A DNA stretch of 64,000 nt from Flavobacterium aquatile LMG 4008 = ATCC 11947 (GTDB taxonomy: Bacteria; Bacteroidota; Bacteroidia; Flavobacteriales; Flavobacteriaceae): the NCBI RefSeq assembly GCF_000757385.1, contig NZ_JRHH01000003.1, positions 62,001 through 126,000 on the forward strand. Reading direction: 5' to 3'. A program made the position numbers and the translations under genes. Below the pieces are notes generated by a model. It saw nothing but the letters and a program-made list of their open reading frames with translations, was not told the DNA's origin and did not search any database. Within the stretch, counting starts at the first letter, position 1; every line of letters starts with the position of its first letter. This document shows positions 44,908 to 54,139 of this stretch, one piece after another.

Positions 44908-46173
44908 TTATAAATCGTACTGCTTGATTTTTCTATATAAGGTACGTTCCGAAATTCCGAGTTCATCTGCAGCGGCTTTTCGTTTGCCTTTGTTGCGTTC
45001 TAATGATTTTTTGATGAGTTCGATTTCTTTGGCTTCCAATTTTAAAGTTTCTTCTTCTTCAATTGTTTCTGCAAAAAGATAGTTGTCGTTATCATCATCT
45101 TCATCGTCAAATTCTTCTTGTTCGACTTCATTTGTTACCGGAATGACTTCGGTAGTTCTTGGTTTTTCTTCAAAAAACGTTTCCTCGTTAGATTTACCAT
45201 ATACTTTCTGAATCAAATTCGGATTTATATCTTGTGCTTTTGCTCCGTTTTTCATCAATTCTAAAGTCAATTTCTTTAAATCATTCAAATCACTTTTCAT
45301 GTCAAACAGCACTTTGTACAAAATATCTCTTTCAGTAGAAAAATCATTCTCCGATTTTTTTCCTCCAATTACACTCGGCAACTGACTTCCTTCTTGAGGT
45401 AAATAGGACATCAAAGTTTGTAAAGAAATCTCTCTTTTGGTTTCTAAGACTGATATCTGTTCGGCTGAATTTCGCAACTGACGGATATTTCCGCTCCAGC
45501 GATAACTTACAAGGTATTTTACAGCATCGTCATCCAATTTAATTGCTGGCATTTTGTATTTGTGAGCAAAATCAGAAGCAAATTTTCTAAACAGTAAATG
45601 AATATCGTCTTTTCGATCACGCAACGGCGGAAGTCCGATTTCTACTGTGCTTAAACGATAGTATAAATCTTCACGGAATTTTCCTTTTTCGATGGCATCA
45701 AACATGTTGACGTTGGTTGCAGCCACAATTCGAACATTTGTTTTTTGAACTTGTGATGAACCCACTTTTATGAATTCGCCATTTTCTAAAACACGAAGTA
45801 AACGAACTTGGGTTGTCAATGGCAATTCGCCAACTTCATCAAGAAAAATGGTTCCGCCATCGGCAACTTCAAAATAGCCTTCACGCGTTCCTGTTGCGCC
45901 AGTAAACGAACCTTTCTCATGTCCGAATAATTCGCTATCGATTGTTCCTTCTGGAATGGCACCACAGTTTACAGCGATGTATTTTCCGTGTTTTCTGTGT
46001 GAAAGCGAATGTATAATTTTTGGAATACTTTCTTTCCCAACGCCACTTTCTCCAACTACCAACACCGAAATATCAGTAGGAGCAACCTGAATGGCTTTTT
46101 CTACGGCACGATTGAGCTTAGGATCGTTTCCTATAATTTCAAATCGTTGTTTTATTGATTGTATTGTTTCCAT
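44908..46173 (-). CDS. Sigma-54 interaction domain transcriptional regulator
   Basis: 421 residues from the ATG at 46173 (METIQSIKQRFEII); the frame to 46203 runs into spacer repeats. There is no N-terminal receiver or sensor domain. The AAA+ domain has Walker A GESGVGKE, the sigma-54 contact loop as GSFTGA (usually GAFTGA), Walker B GGTIFLDEVGE and the R-finger region. An acidic linker (about 330-385) precedes a C-terminal Fis-type HTH (AADELGISERTLYRKIKQYDL, residues ~400-420). It should activate sigma-54 promoters; targets unknown. Confidence 0.92.
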   Translation of the reverse strand: METIQSIKQRFEIIGNDPKLNRAVEKAIQVAPTDISVLVVGESGVGKESIPKIIHSLSHRKHGKYIAVNCGAIPEGTIDSELFGHEKGSFTGATGTREGYFEVADGGTIFLDEVGELPLTTQVRLLRVLENGEFIKVGSSQVQKTNVRIVAATNVNMFDAIEKGKFREDLYYRLSTVEIGLPPLRDRKDDIHLLFRKFASDFAHKYKMPAIKLDDDAVKYLVSYRWSGNIRQLRNSAEQISVLETKREISLQTLMSYLPQEGSQLPSVIGGKKSENDFSTERDILYKVLFDMKSDLNDLKKLTLELMKNGAKAQDINPNLIQKVYGKSNEETFFEEKPRTTEVIPVTNEVEQEEFDDEDDDNDNYLFAETIEEEETLKLEAKEIELIKKSLERNKGKRKAAADELGISERTLYRKIKQYDL

Positions 46174-46180
46174 ATTTTTT

Positions 46181-46256
46181 AATTGATAGTGTACAATTAA
46201 CAATGGATAATTAATTTCTGAATTTTGAAATTATCAATTATCAATTATTAATTGAT
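46181..46256. repeat. Short tandem repeat between miaB and the sigma-54 regulator
   Basis: Units around AATTATCAATTATCAATTAT and TAATTGAT, with partial inversion (ACAATTAACAATGGATAATTAA), fill almost the whole gap between two co-directional genes. Confidence 0.6.
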
Positions 46257-47702
46257 TTAATTCATTTCGCTTAAACCAACTGCAATTCCTTTCAAAGTTC
46301 CACTTGTGCAACTTTCAATTTTTACATTAACAAAATCACCTATTTTATAATCTTCTTTTGGAAAGACAACCGTAATACTTTGTGAATTTCTTCCAGAGAA
46401 TTCTTCTTTTGATTTTTTTGATAATTTCTCGATTAAAACTTCAACCGTTTTACCAATAAATTCTTCACTTCTTTGCCAAGCGTGTTTTTGTTGTAAATCT
46501 ACAATTTCTTGTAAACGTCTGGCTTTTGTTTCTTCTGGAACGTCGTCTTCCATTTTACGTCCGGCTAAAGTTCCTGGACGTTCAGAATACGAATACATAT
46601 ATCCAAAACTATATTTTACATATTCCATTAATGATAAAGTATCTTGATGATCTTCTTCTGTTTCTGTCGGAAAACCAGCAATCATATCTTGACTGATCGA
46701 ACTTTCTGGAATTATAGTTTTAATTTTATCTATGAGCGTCATGTATTCTTCACGAGTGTGCAAACGATTCATTTCCTTCAAAATTCTGTTACTTCCAGAT
46801 TGAACCGGCAAGTGAATGTGCTTACAAATATTTGGATATTTCGCAATAACATGCAACACACTTTCGTGCATATCTTGAGGATTCGACGTAGAAAATCGGA
46901 TGCGCATCTTAGGAAAACCAACAGCAACCATTTCCAATAAATTATCAAAATCTACTGAAGTCGCCTTTTGCATTTCACTAGCATTCACAAAATCTTTCTT
47001 CAGTCCGCCACCATACCAAAGGTAACTGTCAACATTTTGTCCGAGAAGCGTAATTTCTTTAAAACCTTTGTCCCATAAATCCTGAATTTCACTCATAATA
47101 CTTTGTGGCTCACGACTACGTTCACGACCACGAGTAAAAGGCACAACACAAAACGTACACATATTATCACAACCGCGCGTTATAGAAACTAATGCTGTAA
47201 TTCCGTTGCTCATTAATCGCACTGGTGAAATATCTCCGTAGGTTTCTTCTTTGCTTAAAATTACGTTTATAGCATCACGACCTTCTTCAACTTCGGCAAG
47301 TAAATTGGGTAAATCCTTGTAAGCATCAGGTCCAACGACCATATCTACAATTTTCTCTTCGTCTAGAAATTTCTCTTTCAAGCGTTCTGCCATACAACCT
47401 AAAACCCCAACTTTCATTGACGGATTGGTTCTTTTTACCGCGTTGTATTTCTCCAAACGTTTTCTAATAGTTTGCTCAGCTTTATCGCGAATAGAACAGG
47501 TATTTACCAAAACCAAATCGGCTTCTTCTAAAACTTGAGTAGTATTGTAGCCGTTATTAGACAAGATGGAAGCCACAATTTCGCTATCCGAAAAATTCAT
47601 AGCGCAACCATAACTTTCTATATAAAGTTTCTTCGTATTTTCTACTTTAGTATCAAGAACTAGACTTTGTCCTTGCAATTGTTCATCAATTTCCTTTTCC
47701 AT
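46257..47702 (-). CDS. miaB: tRNA-2-methylthio-N6-dimethylallyladenosine synthase
   Basis: 481 residues. N-terminal UPF0004 domain with the first [4Fe-4S] cysteines (IESYGCAMNFSDSE, VNTCSIRDKAEQT, VLGCMAERLK), the radical SAM cluster CDNMCTFC (near residue 178) and a C-terminal TRAM domain. It adds a methylthio group to i6A37 in tRNAs reading UNN codons, using two Fe-S clusters and SAM. First gene of the miaB-to-secG run. Confidence 0.96.
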   Translation of the reverse strand: MEKEIDEQLQGQSLVLDTKVENTKKLYIESYGCAMNFSDSEIVASILSNNGYNTTQVLEEADLVLVNTCSIRDKAEQTIRKRLEKYNAVKRTNPSMKVGVLGCMAERLKEKFLDEEKIVDMVVGPDAYKDLPNLLAEVEEGRDAINVILSKEETYGDISPVRLMSNGITALVSITRGCDNMCTFCVVPFTRGRERSREPQSIMSEIQDLWDKGFKEITLLGQNVDSYLWYGGGLKKDFVNASEMQKATSVDFDNLLEMVAVGFPKMRIRFSTSNPQDMHESVLHVIAKYPNICKHIHLPVQSGSNRILKEMNRLHTREEYMTLIDKIKTIIPESSISQDMIAGFPTETEEDHQDTLSLMEYVKYSFGYMYSYSERPGTLAGRKMEDDVPEETKARRLQEIVDLQQKHAWQRSEEFIGKTVEVLIEKLSKKSKEEFSGRNSQSITVVFPKEDYKIGDFVNVKIESCTSGTLKGIAVGLSEMN

Positions 47703-47767
47703 TTATGCTGAATTAATTTCAGTATCTAAATTATTATTGTCATTCCGAAACTTCGGAATCTGGACTA

Positions 47768-47775
47768 CAAAGATA
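47768..47775 (-). promoter_or_regulatory. Candidate -7 element for miaB
   Basis: Minus strand reads TATCTTTG (TAnnTTTG), 65 bases before the miaB start; a TTG lies 21 bases further upstream (47797-47799), within the usual -33 spacing. The leader between it and miaB contains the ATTCCGAA/TTCGGAAT palindrome. Confidence 0.45.
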
Positions 47776-47825
47776 ATACTAAATTATAAAATCTGACAAG
47801 ATGGCAGGCTATGTTTAACATTCTT

Positions 47826-47928
47826 TTATTAAGGAGCGAATGGCGCGGGATTTATCAGCCATCCGTTTTCCTGCTTTCATCCCAAAACTTTGCGAAAAAG
47901 CAAAGGTTTTTCCTTTCAATCAGGGCTA
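47826..47928 (-). repeat. Dispersed structured repeat, copy E
   Basis: On the minus strand begins TAGCCCTGATTGAAAGGAAA (from 47928), has a hairpin of AACCTTTGC with GCAAAGTTT (47884-47910), then GATGAAAGCAGGAAAACGG and GCCATTCGCTCCTTAATAA. The last segment matches copy C almost base for base. Confidence 0.7.
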
Positions 47929-48010
47929 AATTTCAATCCTTTTTCGTGTTTACTAAAAATCAAATTCCTCTAAAAATTCAATCAAAAACTAAAAATCTAA
48001 AAAAAACTTC

Positions 48011-48018
48011 TACTTTTG
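48011..48018 (+). promoter_or_regulatory. Candidate -7 element for topA
   Basis: TACTTTTG (TAnnTTTG), 20 bases before the topA start codon. No clear -33 TTTG. Confidence 0.5.
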
Positions 48019-48038
48019 CCACACAAACAAAAAAGTAA

Positions 48039-50555
48039 ATGGCAAAGAATTTAGTAATAGTAGAGTCACCAGCAAAAGCAAAAACCATAGAGAAATTCCT
48101 TGGCGCAGACTACCAAGTAGAATCAAGTTATGGTCATATTGCCGACTTGCCTTCCAAAGAAATAGGAGTAGATGTCGAAAACGGATTCAAACCCAAATAC
48201 GAAGTTTCAGCCGATAAAAAAGCATTGGTTACCAAACTTAAAGGACTAGCAAAAAAAGCCGATATGGTTTGGTTGGCTTCCGATGAGGACCGCGAAGGAG
48301 AGGCGATTTCATGGCATTTATCAGAAGAATTAAATTTAGATAAAAACAAAACGAAACGAATTGTTTTTCACGAAATTACCAAAACAGCCATTCTAAAAGC
48401 AATCGAAAATCCAAGAGAAATAGATTACAATTTAGTAAACGCACAGCAAGCACGAAGAGTTTTAGATAGATTAGTTGGTTATGAATTATCGCCAGTTTTA
48501 TGGAGAAAAATTAAAGGCGGACTTTCTGCAGGACGTGTTCAATCGGTTTCTGTAAGATTGATTGTAGAACGTGAACGTGAAATTCAAAACTTTAAAGCTG
48601 TTGCTAGTTATTCAGTTGTTGCCGAGTTTGTGAACGAAGCAGGAAGAGCTTTCAAAGCCAAACTTCCAAAGAATTTTAATACGAAAAAAGAAGCCGAAGA
48701 TTTTCTTGCTAAAAATATAGGTTCTAATTATAAGGTAGCCGATTTAGAAACTAAACCTACCAAAAAAATGCCTGCTGGACCATTTACAACGTCAACTTTA
48801 CAACAAGAAGCAGCACGTAAATTGTATCTTCCAGTAGGAATTACCATGCAATTGGCACAACGTTTATACGAAGCCGGACTTATTACTTATATGAGAACGG
48901 ATAGTGTAAACCTTTCTAAAGATGCTATGGAAGCTGCTCAAGCTGAAATCATTAAATCGTATGGAAAAGAGTTTTCTAAGCCAAGAACATTTACCAATAA
49001 AAGTAAAGGCGCACAAGAAGCACACGAAGCAATTCGTCCTACAGATATGTCGCGTCACACAGTAAATATCGATAGAGATCAAGCAAGATTATACGATTTA
49101 ATTTGGAAAAGAACATTAGCTTCTCAAATGGCCGATGCCGAGTTGGAACGTACCAATGTAAAAATTGAAGCTAATAATCATCAAGAAGTTTTTACAGCAT
49201 CTGGAGAAGTTATCAAATTTGAAGGTTTCCTAAAAGTATATTTAGAAGGAAACGATGATGATGAAGACGAGCAAGAAGGAATGTTGCCAGCAATGAAAGT
49301 CAATGAGAAATTGATTAACAATTACATCACGGCAACCGAAAGATATTCACGTCCGCCAAGTCGCTACACAGAAGCTGCGTTGGTAAAAAAATTAGAAGAA
49401 TTAGGAATTGGTCGTCCGTCAACATATGCGCCAACTATTTCTACCATCATCAACAGAAGTTATGTAGAAAAAGGAACTTTGGAAGGTCAAGAGCGAAAAT
49501 ATACTCAATTGACATTACAATCAGGTAAAGTTTCGGATACTATTTTAAAAGAAAATACAGGATCAGATAAAGGAAAATTGGTTCCAACTGATATTGGAAA
49601 TATCGTAACTGATTTCTTGGTTAAGAATTTTGATGCGATTTTAGATTATAATTTCACTGCCAAAGTGGAGCAAGATTTTGATGAAATTGCAGAAGGAAAC
49701 ATCAATTGGACTACAATGATGCAGGAGTTTTACGATAAATTCCATCCAAATGTAAAAGATGTAGAAGCCAATGCCGATAGAGAAAGTGGTGAACGAATTT
49801 TAGGAAAACATCCAGAATCAGGTAAAACGGTTTTGGTTCGTTTAGGAAAATTCGGTGCTATGGCTCAAATAGGCGATAGTGAAGACGAAGAAAAGAAATT
49901 TGCAAGTTTACGTCCAGAACAAAACATCGGAACAATTTCATTAGAAGAAGCATTAAATTTGTTTTTACTTCCAAAAGCTTTAGGAACTTATAAAGGAGAA
50001 GAAGTTGAGGTAAGTTTAGGTCGATTTGGACCATTTATCCGTTTCGGAAAAGTATTTGTTTCACTTCCAAAAGGTGAAGAGCCTCTAGATGTAGATTTGG
50101 AACGAGCAAAAGTTTTAATCGATGAAAAAACAGAAGCAGATGCTCCAATAGCTGTTTATAAAGGAGAAGGCGTTCAAAAAGGGACAGGGCGTTTTGGACC
50201 ATTTATCAAATGGAATGGAATTTTCATTAATGTTTCTAAGAAATATAATTTCGATAATTTATCTCAAAACGACATCGAAGAGTTAATTGAAGACAAACTT
50301 CAAAAGAACATTGATAAAGTAATTCACAACTGGGAAGCAGAAGGAATTTTAGTTCAAAAGGCACGTTGGGGAAGAAGCGAAATTACCAAAGGAAAAATCA
50401 AAATTGAATTGAGTAAAGATGTTGATGCTTCTAAATTGACTTTAGCCGAAGTTCAAGAAATGATTGAAAAGAAAGCACCGGCGAAGAAAACAACTGCTAA
50501 AAAAGCTCCTGCAAAAAAACCAGCGGCTAAAAAAACAACTACAAAAAAGAAATAA
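48039..50555 (+). CDS. topA: DNA topoisomerase I (type IA)
   Basis: 838 residues. TOPRIM domain at the N-terminus (KNLVIVESPAKAKTIEKFLG, DEDREGEAI acidic cluster near residue 86), the catalytic Tyr284 in YEAGLITYMRTDS, then topoisomerase_C repeats in place of classic zinc fingers (GRFGPFI, twice). A Lys/Ala/Pro-rich tail (PAKKTTAKKAPAKKP) ends the protein, as in many Bacteroidota and Actinobacteria TopA. It relaxes negative supercoils. Its stop is 3 bases from the next gene. Confidence 0.97.
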   Translation: MAKNLVIVESPAKAKTIEKFLGADYQVESSYGHIADLPSKEIGVDVENGFKPKYEVSADKKALVTKLKGLAKKADMVWLASDEDREGEAISWHLSEELNLDKNKTKRIVFHEITKTAILKAIENPREIDYNLVNAQQARRVLDRLVGYELSPVLWRKIKGGLSAGRVQSVSVRLIVEREREIQNFKAVASYSVVAEFVNEAGRAFKAKLPKNFNTKKEAEDFLAKNIGSNYKVADLETKPTKKMPAGPFTTSTLQQEAARKLYLPVGITMQLAQRLYEAGLITYMRTDSVNLSKDAMEAAQAEIIKSYGKEFSKPRTFTNKSKGAQEAHEAIRPTDMSRHTVNIDRDQARLYDLIWKRTLASQMADAELERTNVKIEANNHQEVFTASGEVIKFEGFLKVYLEGNDDDEDEQEGMLPAMKVNEKLINNYITATERYSRPPSRYTEAALVKKLEELGIGRPSTYAPTISTIINRSYVEKGTLEGQERKYTQLTLQSGKVSDTILKENTGSDKGKLVPTDIGNIVTDFLVKNFDAILDYNFTAKVEQDFDEIAEGNINWTTMMQEFYDKFHPNVKDVEANADRESGERILGKHPESGKTVLVRLGKFGAMAQIGDSEDEEKKFASLRPEQNIGTISLEEALNLFLLPKALGTYKGEEVEVSLGRFGPFIRFGKVFVSLPKGEEPLDVDLERAKVLIDEKTEADAPIAVYKGEGVQKGTGRFGPFIKWNGIFINVSKKYNFDNLSQNDIEELIEDKLQKNIDKVIHNWEAEGILVQKARWGRSEITKGKIKIELSKDVDASKLTLAEVQEMIEKKAPAKKTTAKKAPAKKPAAKKTTTKKK

Positions 50556-50558
50556 TAC

Positions 50559-51710
50559 ATGGAATTCGACTTTCTTGCACCATTAGAAACCGATTTAATT
50601 ATAGATTTAAAACGAATGTCATCACAGCATTTGTCTAGTAAAATTGTGTTTCATACGAGCGAAGATTTTCCAGATATTTCTAAAATTAATATAGCATTAA
50701 TTGGAGTTCCAGAAAACAGAGGAGCAGAAAACGGAACCAAAGAGGTCGATTTATCGAACATTAGAAGACAATTATACAGTTTATTTCCCGGAAATTGGAG
50801 TAAAACTATAGCTGATTTAGGTGATATTTTGCCAGGAAATTCGCCAGATGACACTTATTTTGCTGTTCAAAAAGTGGTTTCTAGATTGCTAAAAAATAAA
50901 GTTATTCCTATTATCATTGGCGGATCTCAAGATGTAACTTATGCACTTTATCGCGGTTATGATGATTTAGAGCAAATGGTAAACATGGTTTCTATAGATA
51001 CTAAATTCGATTTTGGAAAGCAAGATGGAACGCTTTCTTCTGAATCATACCTTACAAAAATCATCGTTGAAGAGCCTAATAATCTTTTTAACTATAGTAA
51101 TATCGGTTTTCAAACCTATTTTAACTCACAAGAAGAGATAGATTTGATAGAGAAATTATTTTTTGACGCATATCGTCTTGGTGAAGTGTGCAATAATATA
51201 TCGATTTCGGAGCCAGTTTTTCGTGATGCCGACATGATAAGTGTAGATTTAACATCTGTAAAGTCATCAGATTCAGGAAATTTCAGTACCTTTCAACCCA
51301 ACGGATTTAATGGTAAAGAGATTTGCGCTTTGTCAAGATATGCTGGTATTAGCGATAAGGTTTCATCATTTGGAATATTTAATCAAAATGGTTCTGAACA
51401 AGAAGCCATGTTGGTTGCACAAATTATTTGGTATTTTATAGAAGGAGTTCATTATCGTTCTAACGAATATCCATTTGGAAGCAAAGAGCATTACATTAAA
51501 TATACTGTTCCATTTGAAAGTGAAGATATCGTTTTTTTCAAAAGTAATAAAACAGAACGATGGTGGATTGAGATTCCATTTTTTTTAAATTCTCACAATA
51601 AACTAAAAAAGAATACGTTATTACCTTGTTCTCACGAAGATTATCTGGCTGCTTGCAATCAAGAATTTCCAGAAAGATGGTGGAAAGCGCAACGTAAAAG
51701 TATAGTGTAA
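50559..51710 (+). CDS. Arginase/formimidoylglutamase-fold protein, metal site degenerate
   Basis: 383 residues, ureohydrolase superfamily by overall pattern, usually annotated formimidoylglutamase. The metal-binding residues are partly lost: the GGxH position reads GGSQD (Gln124 for His), DxHxD reads D147-T-K149-F-D151 (Lys for His), and SxDxDxxDP reads S228-V-D230-L-T232 (Thr for Asp). Three of six manganese ligands are gone, so arginase-like hydrolysis is unlikely. It lies between topA (3-base gap) and the gldK operon. A structural or regulatory role is more likely than catalysis. Confidence 0.8.
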   Translation: MEFDFLAPLETDLIIDLKRMSSQHLSSKIVFHTSEDFPDISKINIALIGVPENRGAENGTKEVDLSNIRRQLYSLFPGNWSKTIADLGDILPGNSPDDTYFAVQKVVSRLLKNKVIPIIIGGSQDVTYALYRGYDDLEQMVNMVSIDTKFDFGKQDGTLSSESYLTKIIVEEPNNLFNYSNIGFQTYFNSQEEIDLIEKLFFDAYRLGEVCNNISISEPVFRDADMISVDLTSVKSSDSGNFSTFQPNGFNGKEICALSRYAGISDKVSSFGIFNQNGSEQEAMLVAQIIWYFIEGVHYRSNEYPFGSKEHYIKYTVPFESEDIVFFKSNKTERWWIEIPFFLNSHNKLKKNTLLPCSHEDYLAACNQEFPERWWKAQRKSIV

Positions 51711-51830
51711 AATAATAGTGAATAAAAATCTTATAAAATTTAATAACATTAAATTTGTAAGAAATTTAATATATAAATTAAAATAAATAGTAAATTAACG
51801 CATTTTTATGCTTTTTATCGATGATTTTAT

Positions 51831-51860
51831 TTTGATAATTAACATTAAATTGTATTTTTG
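51831..51860 (+). promoter_or_regulatory. Promoter of gldKLMN
   Basis: TTTG (51831-51834), an 18-base spacer and TATTTTTG (51853-51860) form a full Bacteroidota promoter (-33 TTTG, -7 TAnnTTTG). The predicted leader before gldK is about 97 bases long. Confidence 0.6.
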
Positions 51861-51963
51861 GTCAAACAATTAAAATTTTAAGATATAAAAAATTGTTTTT
51901 TTCAAAAATAATAGATAGGTTTACGGCCTCAAAAATAAGAATACACAATTAACCCAAATTTAT

Positions 51964-53385
51964 ATGAAGAAGTTCATTGCATTTGCATCTGTTTTAACGC
52001 TATTAGTGAGCTGTGGTAAGTCCTCAGACAAAGGTGAATTAGTAGGAGTTAAAGGTAAGAAATGGCATCCAGAGAAACCATACGGAATGACTTTAGTTCC
52101 AGGCGGTGCTTTTATAATGGGTAAATCAGATGATGATTTAGCTAATATTCAAGATGCTCCAACAAAAACAGTTACTGTTAGATCCTTTTACATGGATGAA
52201 ACAGAAATTACTAATAGTGAATACCGTCAATTCGTAGAATGGGTTAAAGATTCTATTATTAGAGTTCGTTTAGCAATTTTAGCAGATGAGCAAGGTATCA
52301 AGCCTGGCGCTGGTAAAGGTGGTAAGAATGCTGGTAGTATTGGTGATTTTGCTTTTGCAGATCAAGATCCTGCTAAAATGACTCCGTACGATAAATATAT
52401 GTATGAGAATTATTACAGTGTTGGTACTGACGATGATCCTTACGCAGGTAGAAGATTGAACAAAAAAGTGAAACTTATTACTGATACAAAAAAATATCCA
52501 GATGAATATTATGTAGAAGTAATGGATTCTATGTATTTGCCAGCTGCTGAAGCATATAATGGTTTGAGAACTATTGATGTTAATAAATTAGAATTCCGTT
52601 ATTCATGGATGGATATTCAAAAAGCTGCTCAAGTTAAAAAAGGAAAGCGTTCAGAATTTATTAAAACAGAAAAAACTCAGATCTATCCTGATACAACTGT
52701 TTGGATCAAAGATTTCGCATATTCATACAACGAGCCAATGCATAACGATTATTTCTGGCACCAAGCATATGGAGATTATCCTGTAGTTGGAGTTACTTGG
52801 AAACAAGCAAAAGCATTTTGTGCGTGGAGAACACTTAATAAAAATTCATATATTAAAGCTAAGAAAAAAGGTAAAAAAGGTGGAAGAGATTTAATTAACT
52901 CTTTCCGTTTACCTACAGAGGCTGAGTGGGAATATGCTGCTCGCGGTGGTTTAGAATCTGGAACATATCCATGGGGTGGACCTTATACTACAAATGATAG
53001 ACATTGTTTTCTTGCAAATTTTAAACCGAGTCGTGGAGATTATGCAGCTGACCAAGCTTTATATACTGTAGAAGCTAAATCTTATGCTCCAAATGATTAC
53101 AACTTATACAACATGTCTGGTAACGTTGCAGAATGGACCGATTCTTCTTATGATGCTGCTGCTTACGAATATGTTTCAACTATGAATCCAAATGTGCCAG
53201 ATTCTTCTAACAAACGTAAAGTTGTAAGAGGTGGTTCTTGGAAAGATGTTTCTTACTTCCTACAAGTTGGAACTAGAGATTTCGAATACCAAGATACTGC
53301 AAGAAGTTACATCGGCTTTAGAACTGTTCAAGATTATATGGGAGTTCAAACTACTGCTAACGGTAAAGGAAGAGTAAAACTATAA
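51964..53385 (+). CDS. gldK: Gliding motility lipoprotein GldK (type IX secretion)
   Basis: 473 residues. Lipoprotein signal ending LLVSC (Cys about 17). The formylglycine-generating-enzyme-like (SUMF1) domain runs from GMTLVPGGAFIMGKSDDD to RGGSWKDVSYF and RSYIGFRTVQ, with NMSGNVAEWTDSS between. GldK forms a ring with GldN under the outer membrane, part of the type IX secretion machine and gliding motor. First gene of gldKLMN; expected order and spacing. Confidence 0.96.
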   Translation: MKKFIAFASVLTLLVSCGKSSDKGELVGVKGKKWHPEKPYGMTLVPGGAFIMGKSDDDLANIQDAPTKTVTVRSFYMDETEITNSEYRQFVEWVKDSIIRVRLAILADEQGIKPGAGKGGKNAGSIGDFAFADQDPAKMTPYDKYMYENYYSVGTDDDPYAGRRLNKKVKLITDTKKYPDEYYVEVMDSMYLPAAEAYNGLRTIDVNKLEFRYSWMDIQKAAQVKKGKRSEFIKTEKTQIYPDTTVWIKDFAYSYNEPMHNDYFWHQAYGDYPVVGVTWKQAKAFCAWRTLNKNSYIKAKKKGKKGGRDLINSFRLPTEAEWEYAARGGLESGTYPWGGPYTTNDRHCFLANFKPSRGDYAADQALYTVEAKSYAPNDYNLYNMSGNVAEWTDSSYDAAAYEYVSTMNPNVPDSSNKRKVVRGGSWKDVSYFLQVGTRDFEYQDTARSYIGFRTVQDYMGVQTTANGKGRVKL

Positions 53386-53440
53386 AAACATTAAAAATTA
53401 ACTAACTAAATATTAACTTAACTAACTAAAAACTATTATT

Positions 53441-54085
53441 ATGGGATTATTATCACCTAAAGTTATGAACTTTGCTTACGGTATGGGAGCAGCTATTGTT
53501 ATCATTGGAGCCTTATTTAAAATTGCACACTTTGAAATCGGACCATTAACTGGAACTGTGATGTTAACTATAGGACTTGTAACTGAAGCTGCAATTTTTG
53601 CACTATCTGCTTTTGAAGCGCCGCCGGCAGAATTGGATTGGTCATTAGTTTATCCTGAATTAGCAGGTGGACAAGCAAAAGAAAGAACTAAAAAAGAAGA
53701 GCCTAAAGATGCTCAAGGTCTATTGTCTCAAAAATTAGACAACATGTTGAAAGAAGCTAAAATTGATGGTGAATTAATGGCTAGCTTAGGTAACAGTATC
53801 AAGAATTTTGAAGGTGCTGCAAAATCTATTTCTCCAACAGTTGATGCTATGGCTGGACAAAAGAAATATGCTGAAGAAATGGGTAAAGCTGCTACACAAA
53901 TGGAAGCTTTAAATGGTTTATATCAAGCGCAATTACAAAGTGCTGAAAGAAATGCACAAATCAACAACGAAGTTGCTGAAAACAACTTAAAATTAAAAGA
54001 TCAAATGCAGTCATTAACTTCTAACTTGTCTACATTAAACAATGTATACGGTGGAATGCTTTCTGCAATGAGTAATAAAGGATAA
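53441..54085 (+). CDS. gldL: Gliding motility / T9SS motor protein GldL
   Basis: 214 residues. Two N-terminal TM helices (about 8-30 and 36-55); between and within them sits the conserved Glu (FEIGPLTG) that is thought to take part in proton flow. The rest is a cytoplasmic Gln/Asn-rich helical domain. GldL and GldM form the proton-driven motor in the inner membrane. It starts 55 bases after gldK. Confidence 0.96.
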   Translation: MGLLSPKVMNFAYGMGAAIVIIGALFKIAHFEIGPLTGTVMLTIGLVTEAAIFALSAFEAPPAELDWSLVYPELAGGQAKERTKKEEPKDAQGLLSQKLDNMLKEAKIDGELMASLGNSIKNFEGAAKSISPTVDAMAGQKKYAEEMGKAATQMEALNGLYQAQLQSAERNAQINNEVAENNLKLKDQMQSLTSNLSTLNNVYGGMLSAMSNKG

Positions 54086-54139
54086 TTAGTTTTAATAACT
54101 ATATTTTATTAAATTAACAATTAAAACTAATTAGAAAAA

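Larger units (their letters stand above)
47703..48038. other. Divergent intergenic region between miaB and topA
   Basis: 336 bases without a supported gene. It holds an 8-bp palindrome (47742-47759), a -7 element for miaB (47768-47775), dispersed repeat copy E (47826-47928) and a -7 element for topA (48011-48018). An open frame at 47811-48038 is only a translation of the repeat and is not called. Confidence 0.7.

Noticed and set aside
47811..48038. Open frame of 75 codons between miaB and topA
   Set aside because: It is the plus-strand translation of dispersed repeat copy E and the topA promoter region, with no protein-like composition.
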